NCBI RefSeq assembly: GCF_905147365.1
Contig: NC_056423.1
Coordinates: 9,900,501 to 9,964,500 of the forward strand
Direction of reading: 5' to 3'
DNA: 64,000 bases
Origin: Aricia agestis
Taxonomy: Eukaryota; Arthropoda; Insecta; Lepidoptera; Lycaenidae
Part shown: positions 23,863 through 35,500 of the stretch, in pieces
Layout: each line of letters opens with the position of its first letter
Position numbering within the stretch: position 1 is the first letter of the stretch
The notes under the pieces: generated by a model
Told to the model about the DNA's origin: nothing
Seen by the model: the letters and a program-made list of their open reading frames with translations, nothing else
Databases searched by the model: none
Position numbers and translations under genes: made by a program

Positions 23863-26800
23863 CTACCTGCCCTCCTGAGGCCGCGCCGCCGCGTGCGCGC
23901 GCGCCGCCGCCTCCTGCAACACAACATGATATTCTTATTTTTAACGGGTATCAGCCCAAACACGTAATTAACCTATGTAGTAATGGAAATTGCAGGAGCA
24001 GAATCGACAGTGGTAATCAAGCACGAAAATCCATAACCAGCTTTGTGATATGACCCAAGGTACACAACCTCACCTAATACAGCGTCACTAACCAACAGTT
24101 CTGGATTTTATGATTGTGTTATAATCAACGTTTGAAACAATCAAAATACTAAAATTTAATCCCTTGTTTGCAGTTCAGCCAAACCAAATTATAATAAGCT
24201 CCATTCTACTTGTAATCTTTCTCAAAAACTGTGTTTGGTCGTCATGTAAGCAAATATACTTAATTTTACACACCATTGTCTTGATTTACTGCATAAGGAT
24301 TAAGTGTCATTCTGAACAACTGAAAACTTATAGTGAATTTTGATTACAAACCAAAATGAATCATAGCTTCCCCCCTTATTCTGTACCGTTGATGAAAATG
24401 AACTTCACTGCAAGTCAATTTACAAAGTATAAAGCTTGAAAAATTGACATTACAACTTTTTAAAAAGACGTCAATATTGTGACCATAACCAATAATATTA
24501 AGATATTATTACAACTTTTAACAAATTACACAACCGGTTTTGAAACAAATCATCATCAGGTGTGATGATTTGTTTCATTAATTTGTTTGAGTAATTTGTT
24601 AAAAGTTGTAATAATATCTTAATATAGTGGAAAAAGTGCACGAAAAGTTGTGTTTTATTAGTGTTCAATATGAATTTCCACCAAGAACCGACAGTACAAT
24701 CAATAACATACATAACCAATAAGGTTCATGTTCATCAAAATTACAAAATGAGTGGGCTGATGTTAGCTACTTAACATTCCAATCGTACCTTGGTCCGTGG
24801 CTGCGGCTTGGTGCGGGGCGGCGGGGCGCTGACGGGGGGCGGTGCGGGCGCAGGGGCGGGGGGCGCGGGGCGCGGCGGCGGCGGCGGGGGCGCCCGACCT
24901 AGCGACGCTAGCAGGAGCCCCCGCAGGAGCCCCGCGCGGGAACCCGCCTCTGCGTCGTCTGTGCCGGCGCTGCTACCTGTGAACAAAGATTATATTAAGC
25001 CACTGTTGAACTGCAAATCTAAGATTTCACGCGATAAACAATTTTGGAGTTATTATTTAAGGATACATAATATATTATGATAGTTTTTCCGAAACTGCCC
25101 AACAATGTTGCAGACAATGTCTCGCTGTAATAGTTACGACTTACAAGCAATCAAATTCTTTATTTACGGGATGTCATGGTAAAATTTATTTGTTTTGTAA
25201 TAACAACTTTTTAAATTTCGTTTTATAAAACTCAAACGTAAAATCGTGACTTTATAAGCAATGAAGTTCGTGTTCACGAAAGTTACAATGTTAAAACAAT
25301 CTTTTAAATAAATTTCTTGTGTCACAATGTTAGCTGTTACTGTACTCCTCCGAAACGGCATTACTGAGTTTCACGAAATTTTATTTTTGGCTAGTTGTTA
25401 TATTGATAAGTGCATTTGTTAAACAAATAATAGTAAATTATTACGTCTCGAGACTGACGGCGACCATTGTTTGTGCGTCGGGATAGCGATGGACGTTGCT
25501 ATGGTGCCATACTTATGTATTTAGTCACTTCAATAAAATAATATGGGCGAAATAGTTTATATGGCAAAACAACGTTGCCGGGACAGCTAGTATTGTTATA
25601 ACATTATTACTGACCTAGAAAGCCGGCTAGCAGGAACTGTGAGTCCGCGGCGTCTGCGGGTGCGGGGGGCGCGGCGGGCTGCGGCGCGGGGGGCGGGGCG
25701 CTCGCGCTCGCCGCCGCCCGCCGCGGTAGACGCTCCAACTGTTGTCGCGCCGCCTGAAAACAAGGGATTTTTTTACTTAGTTGCATTTTTACTTTAATCA
25801 CTATTATGTATTTGTACGAGCCAGTCCACACGGCGCATCGCGTCGACGCAGCGCTGCCGTTGCGTTGTTTTACATACTAATAACCAAGGTGTTCACGTCG
25901 CAACGCACACATGACGGACAGCAGCCCCCGAGACGAAGCGGGAGGGGGTGTCGACGTTAAGACTGCTTCGTAATAACGCAGCGATAACGCAACGCCCGTG
26001 TGGACTCTAATGGGTCAATTCAGTCCGCAACGCGACGCGTAGATGCATTTCTAAATTTGTATGGATTTGACAGATTCGCAAGATTTCTCACGCAATTCAA
26101 ATATGTCAATTCAGTACAAATTTAGAAATAGATATCTATGCGTCGCGTTGCGGATTGCCCCTAAAGCCCGTCACAGATTTAGCTATAATATATATTTCTG
26201 GTAGCTACTATAATTTATATTATAGTACGGTATATTATTATATATTATAGCTAAGTCTGTGACGGGCTTAAGGAGTTTGTCATTACTCATTTGGGGCTCT
26301 CACAACCTTGACATTGTTTCTAATAGTTATAAGTTACAGTTTCAAACATTGTGTTATCAACACTATATAAGACTGATCATGTGACTATAAATTGTGTATG
26401 AGCACACTGCGTGTGCACGCGACGCGTGTTTGTGTGTGCGTGTGTGACGTACGTTGGCCTGCTGGCGCTCGAGCTGCAGCTGCATCTGCAGTTGCTGCAG
26501 CTGGCTGGGCGTGCCGGGCTGGTTGGCGCCGCGCCGCACGCCGCTCAGCTGCGACAACAGCTCCGCGATGGGGTCGACGACGGCGTCGCGCGACGACGGC
26601 GACAGCGACGAGATGCCGCCGCTCGTGCTGTACGACATGTAACCACAATATGCACTTTAAGCTACACATCTAACACCCGAATAATTGGCAAAAGTCAATC
26701 ATAAACTACCTGAATGTCTCGCTCTCGCTCAAACACGTACACAAACAAGTACATAATATGTTGAACCCATCTGTCTTGCTCACGGAGCTCATACAAAGAG

Positions 26801-29800
26801 GAGCTGGCCTAAGCAACTGTGCACTGTGATTTTCAACTAGGTCCTGACGTCATCATTGTGGGCGGGGCTTAAGTCAGTCCACTTTGAGCATTTGTCAGGT
26901 GCACACGTAACGAGAATCCCAATAAATTGGTGTTTTCTGCGTATTTAACAAGGAAAGGATGAAGTATTGTGTTTTACAATGTCGAAAACACTCAGACAGA
27001 CGTTCTGATAATATAAATACCATCACATTTCATTTGGAAATAATTTTAAATGTAATTTAAATATAAAAGTTCTAGAACATTTCAGCTTTCAGCGTTAATT
27101 ATACTACTTGACACTAGGTGGCCAAACCTTTGAAAGATAATACAGACGTAAATGCGTATAATTTTGCATATATTTATTACAATAATCAACTTGAATACTG
27201 AAAACCGTTATACACTTAGTTTTAAACACATTTAATAGCTAAAAGCGTGATTATATAGCTTTTATTATGATATTACTTATAAACCGCCATCTGTCGTCAC
27301 CTATGATAACTATTTGAAACGTAAAAAATATCCAGGGCCGTAGTACGTCCCATAATATTCAAGACAAAATGACATCTAGTGTAAGATAGTTGAACTACGT
27401 AGTAACATCAACATCGACCTAAGCTGATGGCTTTTAGCCGATACATGAAATATTGAGAAGTGGGCGGAGCTTGACACCCCCTCACCCCGCAAATTGTCAC
27501 GCGTCGTTTCATAAGGAAACTTGATTACAACACCTCCTCTTAGTATTAGCTCCATGGTCTTGTTCCTTTTCTCTGTTGTCAAAACCTTCTCGTTCACCTT
27601 TTTGTACTATTATTATGAAATTCCATTGCATATTTCTCTTTCTTGCTTACATACGCATCTATTCAATATCACCTTTCTCCCTCCCGCACACACGCCAGTT
27701 AAATATATCTTGCCAACACAACAGCGCAATATCTCCTGCACTTGCACACACATGTGGTCAATACCTGAACTGCATGTTGGAGCGGCGCGCGCGATTGACG
27801 CCGCGGCCGGAAGGCGGTATCCGCCGCACGCCACCATGTCTGATACCACTGGGTTCGTCGTGGTACACGGTTAAGAAAATCGTTTAAAATGATACACAAT
27901 TGTTAGTATTATTCATAGCTAACAAGAACTGCTGGCCAAAAACCTTATATTATATTAACTAGATGACGCCCGCAGGCCGCAACTCATTTGCGCTTAACCT
28001 GTTGTTTACTGCAAAAATAATCTTTGATTCTGAGTTAACCCAATGAGACACACAGCCGCAATCATTTTTATAATGATTAATCTTCAATTTAATGAACTGT
28101 TTACCAGATTATACCATATACCAGATAAAAAAAAAACATAGATAGTTATAGTTTGTGCGTTTTATGATGATATGCGTGACACATTATAATTGACAATAGT
28201 AGGTAAGTTACTTAACAAAAATTAATCGATAATTTAAAAATATCGAATCACTTCGTAAAGGAATTGCAATCGAAATTATCGATTTCGTACTGACATTTCA
28301 GTGGTGCCGGCGATTTATGATGGCCGCCCTTTTTTATCGATTTGATTTCGATTCAACAGAGTCAATTTCTATAATTGACATAAGTTCCGTTTCATGCATA
28401 TGACATTTTTCAAATGTTTTGGTAACAATAACTTTATACTCCTATTTCACAGTTAATATTTATAATTTTATATTAATAAGTTAGCATTTAGCAACTTTTC
28501 ATTTTTATTCATTTACAATTATAGGAAACATTTGTTTTTGTAGATGGAATATAATTTATAACACTTTGATTTTTTTGTTTTCTTGTAAAAAAAAACCGTA
28601 GCAAGGAATATGAAAACTGTCACCCATATCATCTTAAAACGCACAAACTATAGAGTAGACAAGGCTATTGCAAAGGATATTAGAAACGATATGAGGTCTC
28701 TGGGTCCGGTGCGGTGCTCGAGTGTGAGGTGTCCGGCGAAGTCGTCCGTCACGAAGTTCGGTTCCCCGCCCGGCTGAGAAGCGCATACTGGACACACCAC
28801 CTAGAACAACAATTTAAAAAAATTACATGAGATGATATAAAAAATACAGACCAAAATAGTACCTTCTCTTTTTGTTACTCGATTAATTATCTTTTCATTG
28901 GCGCATAGAGCTTTAAAGGATACACTTTGATAATATTATACATAATATTAACAAAGTGTATGTGCATTAGATGACACCAGCAACTCCGTTGCGCCAAAAA
29001 TCGTTTATCACGCGGGAACCGTACATTTTTTCGATGTATATAATATCAAGGTCACGGGACTAAATAAAACAAAGGACACGGGAAATATCCCTACACCAAA
29101 TTTCAGCAAAAACAGACAGACACAAATTAGCATTTATAATTTTACAATCGGAGTGTCAAGTAATGTGGCAAATGAAGTGTCAAATTATAATAGCAAGTAG
29201 CAACAATACAGGGGCATTTTTCTCACCGCAAGGTTGGTGTCAGCATGATCGGCGGTGACATGCTCCATGAGTGCAGTGTCGGTGAAACCCATTCTGTTGC
29301 AGAACGGACACGTGTACGCCTGCGGCTGCTCCAACGCAACCGTCTCCCCGCCGTAATAAAGTTCTGGAATCATAGAGAAAAATTAGGTCCGGTAAAAGCA
29401 GTAGCAAACAGATCTTATTATTCTGAAATATTTACATTTGATTTTACACAATTTAAATACATAGATAAACTAATAATTTGCAAGAATGATATTTAGTGCA
29501 TTATTAGTTTAGTAGTATTTTTAATAATATTTTTATTGATAAATTCTCAAATAAGTAATATTGCATTTAAGCCAGTCAATATTCCTAAGATAATATCTAA
29601 ATGTTACATAATATTATTATTATTAAAAGAAAGTGTCATAGTATATTTTAGTACTTAGATAAAAAAGATAAGCTTAAAGAATTTATATGGCTTCTTCAAT
29701 AAGCCGACATGCATTTCATATTTTTTCTCTAAACTCAAATGAATTTAGATAAGATTCATAGATTTTAGTAGAGTAACTGTGATTTCATTAGGTATAATAT

Positions 29801-31617
29801 TGATTATATTGTACTGATAGAATAGTAACGCTAAAACTCGAAAATGGCTGAACGGATTGGACTGATTTTAGTCTTAAAATATTCATAGTCCAGGGAAGGT
29901 TTTAAAGTGACACGAAGTTCACCGGGACAGCTAGTAATAACTATATTTTTTGTACATTAAATCATCATTAACAGGGCAAATCAAAATACAATGTTATCAA
30001 AATATTATTTATAACAGTAATCGTAAAAATTCAGAAAGACAGAGCCTGTGCTTGTTTGTTTATGATCATAAAACCAGTTGTTTTATAATTTAATGAAGTG
30101 TGAGATTCTATTATAACAAGTTATACTGTACTCGGCGAAATGTGGCGGTAGCGGTCATTGACTCCGTGTCAAAAACTTGTCATTTTCTATATAAACAGCG
30201 ACTGACAATTAAGTGTCAGATGTTGTCAATCGTGGTTTTGTATAGAAAATGACAAGCTTTTGACAGGGAGTCAATGACCGCTACCGCCATGTATCGCCGA
30301 GTACAGTATAGTAGCTACAAGAAAATCAAAACAAGCAAATTTAAACCGACATTCAACATAATGTATGTGGGTATCATTTTCATGTTTGTCAGCAAACTCA
30401 TAAGAATGGTTTTTAACAATGTTAAGCATCTTATGTAAATAACACTAGAACTTGTCTTTTTGAAATAGCATAATAATGTCATCTTTTTTTCAGTTTCTTG
30501 CACTAACCTAACAGAAACAGAAAAACATACTAAGAGATTTTTTTACGTTGCATAAGTAAAAGAGACAAGTAGAATTAATTCAAACGAGCGTAACTTCGTG
30601 AGTCATGATTTGTATGAAAAGATATTTACGCGACCGAAATACTGCGACTCACGACTCATAAAATTACGCTTGTTTGGCTTCACCCTTTTCAGCCTCATAA
30701 ACATATACTTTATTTAAATTGGGTCAGTAAACATAATGAACATTCAACAATAAAAACCCTTAAAGTTGCATAAAAATAACACAATATTAATATTTCAAAC
30801 TTAAAATGTATTTTTAAAGTTTAAGATTTCCTAACATTATGAATTATGATAGTAGCAAATGAATACTCAGAATATTAAATTAGTACAAAAGTTTACAGGC
30901 TAAAGAAAATGTATTATGGTGCCAAAAATCACACAATGTACCTATATTATACTTAGATGAAATAAATTGTGTACTGATTTAAAACACTTTAAAAATGAGA
31001 CAACTTTAATTTAACTTTTTGGATAATAAAACATTTTAATAGTTAGTATTTTAGTATACCAAACCGATTATTATTATTTTAAAGTTTTATATATAAAGCA
31101 AAAATAGCCAGAGAATAATATATTAAGTTTAGGGACTCCAAATACCTTATGACTCTGAATAATAAATAATATAGTCTGATTTTTCCAAAGCACAATGTAT
31201 GTCAGCAAAATGACTTTTGTAAGGGATCTAAAATAGAACTATGAGTTAACAAAAACACTTACCAAAATCACTTCTAGAAAGTATACATTGCATAGGGTGC
31301 TGTGTGGTGTGCTGGTTCGTGGTGGCACCAGACTCGAAACAGGCAGCACATAAGTCGTAATCAATGCATATCAAACATTTGTATCGCCGTCCTCTAAAGT
31401 TATTTTTTAAACACGAATCACAGCTGACTCCTGAAATTATGTCAATACGTGTATTCACTCCTATTTCGTGTGGAATCATTGAAAATCACCAAATCGAGCC
31501 AATCAACTTGTTCCCGACGCGAGAAAGTGCAATGTTTAGATTTTTACGATGAATTGTATATTGACAAAAGCATCGTACAAATTTTGATTATCATTACCCA
31601 CCTTCATGGCGATTCAT
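23863..31617 (-). CDS. KCMF1: KCMF1 E3 ubiquitin ligase
   Basis: Nine exons (31617-31602, 31430-31263, 29363-29227, 28800-28681, 27859-27765, 26627-26453, 25753-25615, 24976-24789, 23913-23863) join in frame to give 362 residues, close to the 381 of the human protein. Exon 1 encodes only MNRHE plus one base. Exon 2 carries the ZZ-type zinc finger (GVSCDSC, YKCLIC, YDLCAAC, HTTQHPMQC). Exons 3-4 carry paired C2H2-type fingers (TCPFC ... H, VVCPVC ... LTLEH). Then come DEPSGIRHGGVRRIP, the conserved DPIAELLSQLSGVRR and a glutamine-rich LQQLQMQLQLERQQ helix, and SQFLLAGFL. The intron after exon 4 is a U12 AT-AC intron. The last three exons are extremely GC-rich and encode Pro/Ala-rich sequence in place of the usual acidic tail. 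The ZZ ligase works in N-degron and quality-control ubiquitination (family knowledge). A minus-strand AATAAA lies near 23482. Confidence 0.92.
24493..24626. repeat. Foldback in KCMF1 intron 8
   Basis: AATATTAAGATATTATTACA at the left is exactly inverted at the right, with an inner AAACAAATCATCA / TGATGATTTGTTT pair. Confidence 0.6.
25820..26273. repeat. Three MITEs in a row in KCMF1 intron 6
   Basis: Family E (25820-26008; ends AGCCAGTCCACACGGCGC / inverted GTGTGGACT) has a larger copy at 44434-44875. Family F (26012-26160; ends GGGTCAATTCAGTCCGCAAC / inverted) has a large copy at 46059-46847. A third element (26163-26273) has ends AGCCCGTCACAGATTTAGCT / inverted. They are separated by only a few bases. 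Confidence 0.65.
27860..28680 (-). other. U12-type AT-AC intron of KCMF1
   Basis: On the minus strand the intron starts ATATCCTTTG right after the codon CTA (28681), a perfect match to the U12 5' splice consensus. It ends in ...CCAC before GAC (27859). A branch motif TTTCTTAAC lies at 27878-27870, 11 nt from the 3' end, matching TTCCTTRAY in 8 of 9 positions. Joining there keeps phase 0 and gives RDLISFL/DEPSGIRHGG, which fits the family. No GT-AG pair gives this product. Confidence 0.88.
28147..28652. mobile_element. MITE of the 'TATAGTTTGTGCG' family, copy 1
   Basis: The ends TATAGTTTGTGCGTTTTA / TAAAACGCACAAACTATA are exact inverted repeats, with TA at each border. The copy at 38870-39362 is similar along its full length apart from small indels. 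This one sits inside the KCMF1 AT-AC intron; the other is in HAT1 intron 7. Confidence 0.8.
30122..30309. repeat. MITE family C, copy 2 (KCMF1 intron 2)
   Basis: The ends TATACTGTACTCGGCGAAA and the inverse GCCGAGTACAGTATA are bordered by TA, as expected for Tc1/mariner-type MITEs. Inner arms GGTAGCGGTCATTGACTCC are shared with 5304-5560. Confidence 0.7.
30575..30687. repeat. MITE family D, copy 2
   Basis: It has CAAACGAGCGTAACTTCGTG at the left and ACGCTTGTTTGGCTTCACCC at the right, as in 12923-13079 but truncated at the left end. Confidence 0.5.
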
Positions 31618-32575
31618 TTTCGCCAGGAATTGTAACCGTAAGAATATCTCCCGGGTACCAGGATTACTACTACGGTTTGAGGTATTTATTAAACTACTCT
31701 AAATTAAATAGCACAACATATATTACACTAGAATACAAGATTTATAACAAAAATTTCCAAGCAAACCTAACCCAACCAGGCCATAATGACGTCACATAAT
31801 TGGGCTGTGTTGCCAAATAAAAAAGTGCCACGGTCATGCAGACTTCATAACATTTTTGGCATGAACTGCGGTCGTCGGTTATAGAAGATCCTCCATCTTT
31901 AGCTGTCGGAACTTATTTATTCCGTAAACGTCCTTTCGAAAACGAAAAAAATCGTTACTGAATCTAGCTATCATAGTATTAAAATAGGTACTGAAGCAAT
32001 ACAGCCTAGCCTTGGCTTGGCCGTATCATATATCTTGCTTCATCATAATCACATTCCTGAGATGCCCTTATCCCTAGCTGCTTAAAAATTAACTACACGC
32101 CTTGCGCTTGGGCCTGGCTGCTTGCCGCTTGGCCTGTTTGTCAGCTTTGTCTTTAAAATATATAATTGGTTTTGAGAGACCGTGTAATGTTTGTCTTATT
32201 TGAAATAAAACACAATTTTCAATATTGCAACTATTTTAAAAAAGTATGTCAACTGTCAAGTGCACTGCGCAAGTGACATTTCAATTTTCAAATTTGACAG
32301 ATTCTTGTTAGCTGTTAAGTGTCATTCGTTCAAATCGAATTTATTTTTTGTAAAACAGGAATAAAAAATAGTTAAAAGTACTAATTTAGCTTGATTTTGT
32401 GTAAATTTATTGGGTTTAAGTATTATTTAAATGTTTAAAAACATTAAATCGTAACGTTTGGTTACTACACCTGCCTAATTAGAAGCATTAGTTTTCCGAA
32501 GAAGAAACTTAGCGCGGGAAATCTGATCGGCTGGTTTTTATACGATAAAATAATTGCCTTTCCGTTCCCCTTAAA
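31618..32575. promoter_or_regulatory. Divergent intergenic region between KCMF1 and HAT1
   Basis: The two start codons face away from each other across ~960 bp, so both promoters should lie here. No TATA box stands out. Near 32095-32150 the minus strand could read a short lysine/arginine-rich tail ending in a stop, but it has no supporting context. Confidence 0.4.
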
Positions 32576-35500
32576 ATGACGAACGACTTGGATCATTTCG
32601 TCAAGGATGGATGTGAAGCCCTCGAAATAAAATTAGGTAAATACCCACCGTTAAATATTGGTACTTCACTATTCACTACTAAGTATATATGCTACTTATT
32701 GTGATAACGACTTGTTATTTTCACAGTACGGGATGTTGAAGACATTGAGAACGATGATATAAGCTTTCCCCCAGAGATGTGTCATCAGGTATTTGGTGAA
32801 AATGAGAATGTGTTTGGCTACACAGACCTCAAGATAAAGTTATACCACACAGCAGCCAGCCTTCAAACATACCTTGGAATATCCTACACAGACAAGGTGA
32901 CAAACATTTAAAAAAATTGGTCTAAATGAAACTTAACTTCTTTTTAGTCATACCCTCATAATGTTTATTTTTATTTATAGCCTTTATTTCAGAATTACAG
33001 TAATGTTTTTAAATACTAAGTTATCTAAGTTTAACAATTTCTGATTGCCATTTGGCAAAGGCCTCCTCTAGCCTCTTCCATTCTCGTCTGTCTCTGGCCA
33101 CTCTACTCCAAGTTACTCCAGCAATTGGTTTAAAATCATCAGCCCACCTTTTTCTCTGTCTACCTTTACTCCTTTTTCCATGTCTAGGGTACCATGAAGT
33201 AATTCTTTCACTCCATTTTCCTACTCCTCGGACGGTGTGGCCAGCCCATCTCCATTTTAACTGTCTGACCTTAACAGTAACATCTTGCACTTTGTAGTAG
33301 TAGTAGTTTTTCTTATAACATCATTTCTTATTTTATCCAATTTCTTACCCCCTTATTAATAAACGTTGTATAAGCTTTGAATAGTTACACAATGTTTTGT
33401 CTTCTACAATCCAATTAAAAATGTCACTTGTGTGACAGGAACAAAACACTGCATAACTATTCTAAGCTTATACAATGTTTATTAATAAGGGGGTTAATGC
33501 CTAACATACTGCGTTCCATTGAGCGTTGGCATGTCGCCAGAGCAGCGATATGTTTGTTGGTTAGAGACCATGTTTGGCTTCCGTATATCAAAACTGGCAG
33601 TATGCAGGTATTGAACAGTTTACTCATAATGTAGCAAAAGTTTTTAATATACAAAAAACAATAACATACTAAGTTTAAAATTAAAATTTTTTTTTTAGGA
33701 AATTTTATAAAATTAAAAATGTATATGATTAACAATTAATTGTTTGAATTACAGTTGGATCCAGCCAAAACAGGTGGTCTGAAACCTGATGATATTGAAG
33801 GCTGTATGAAGAAGGTCTTGGCTCCGGGATATTTAAAAAACATAGATTTATTTGTGTCATCGCTTGAGAAAGATAAAAATTTCACACCATGTGGCACTCT
33901 CAAACATTCTTTCACAGTAACTCCAGGTTTGTTAAGAAAGTCAAAAAAAAAATATATTATTATTAAAAATATCTTTGATTCATAATCCATGATAAACAAC
34001 CAGATAAACTTTTACATACAGGCAGGGCTGTAGCTAAAGTCAGATTTGAGGTTTTTTTATTTTGGTTACAGGTAGTAAAAAAAAGTAGTTACAGGTAGTA
34101 AGGTAGGGCATTATGATTTTAAGGTAGGGCATTGCCCCACAATGCCCCCCCTCCCCCCCTAGCTATGGGGTGTGCATACAGGGTGTCTATGTTTTCAGAT
34201 GATGGTGGGGACAAGAGAACATTTGAAGTGTACTTCTCGGAGACAACCACACCAGGGTTTCTCCCGTACCATGAGCGGTTGCAGACCTTCCTAATGTGGT
34301 TTGTGGATGCCGCCTCCTATATTGACGTAGATGATGATCAATGGACATTCTTTACCGTGTAAGTTGCTTAGCTTAGATAGTAACTTACCACATAGATTTT
34401 TCATTTGTTTTTCTCACAACAGTATATAGACTATAAAATGTGCCTAAGCTGGGCTTAGCCTGTATTTCAGAACCCTAGGATCTCCAAAGCTGGGTAATAT
34501 TGTTTCAGCTATAGTCAGGGCAATTTAAGGTGGCACCAGCGGTCATTGACCTTTCTAGTCTAGGAGCTATGTAAAAAATACTTGCACTGCATTCTGTCAA
34601 CTTAAGAATAGAATTGAATTCTTGTAAAGAAATTCATCAGAAAACGTCTTGGTTACCTCTTTGTATGATAATCTCCAACTATTTATGAGTTTGAAGTGAT
34701 ATAATTCACATTGTAAGGTATTGCAAAATACGATATCAACCTTAGACAAGAAACATCTGTCACTTCATTGTCAGTCGCGGTTTGAATAGACAATGACGAG
34801 TTTTTTGACAGGGAGTCAATGACCGCTACGGCCTACAGGCAGAATTCTGCGATTTGAGAATAGTTGCAATATCAGTTCAAATGTGTTAATAGTTGGGATG
34901 GTAACATTTTTTGATGTTCTCAACGGGTAATAATGGCTATTTAAATCTATACTAGGATCCTACACATTACAGTTTTGAGAAGTACCAGAGCAGTGAAGGT
35001 AGTATCCGTTATGCCACAGCAGCATACAGCACGGTATACCGCTATTACGCCTATCCCGCAAACACCAGGCCCAGAGTGTCGCAGGTCCTCACATTACCAC
35101 CTTACAGGAAATTGGGAATATGCGCACAGATGTTACAGGTATTTGGTATTATATTTTTTAAATACTAATATAATAATAGCTCCCACACTGGTTTCGGTGA
35201 CGGTGGCCAGTTTAATTGAAACTAGGCCAGCTGCTCAGGAGTAATTTTATAGTGCCCAAGTGTGTGCACAGTTCAAAAGAGCACTCTCTATTCCTTTCCT
35301 CTCATAACCCAGTGGGATGGAAGACAGACACGACCGGCAAGAGATCAGGCGCAGGACCGACTATTTACATGCCCATCCGACGCATGGATCATCTTACTTA
35401 TCAGACAATCAGGTGATCAGCCTGCATTGTCCTAAACAAACTTGGAAATAACATGTTTCCAACACAGGAATCGAACCCACGACCTCTGAGTCAAGAGCCG

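Noticed and set aside
23680..23967. Long GC-rich frames on both strands after the KCMF1 stop
   Set aside because: They lie in the KCMF1 3' UTR and last exon; Gly/Arg/Ala-rich text in every frame is a base-composition effect.
28681..28800. GT-AG alternative for the KCMF1 intron using GTTTCT as donor
   Set aside because: It needs an acceptor inside the conserved DEPSG codons and drops them, while the AT-AC pair has all U12 signals and keeps them.
31431..31479. KCMF1 start at 31479 (MIPHEIGVN...)
   Set aside because: A TTTCAG acceptor at 31431 and an upstream mini-exon encoding MNRHE (31617-31602) fit the family far better, so this stretch is intron.
32095..32150. Short Lys/Arg-rich reading frame ending in a stop, minus strand
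   Set aside because: About 18 codons with only a weak acceptor-like context and no matching upstream exon; possibly a remnant, but not supportable as a gene.
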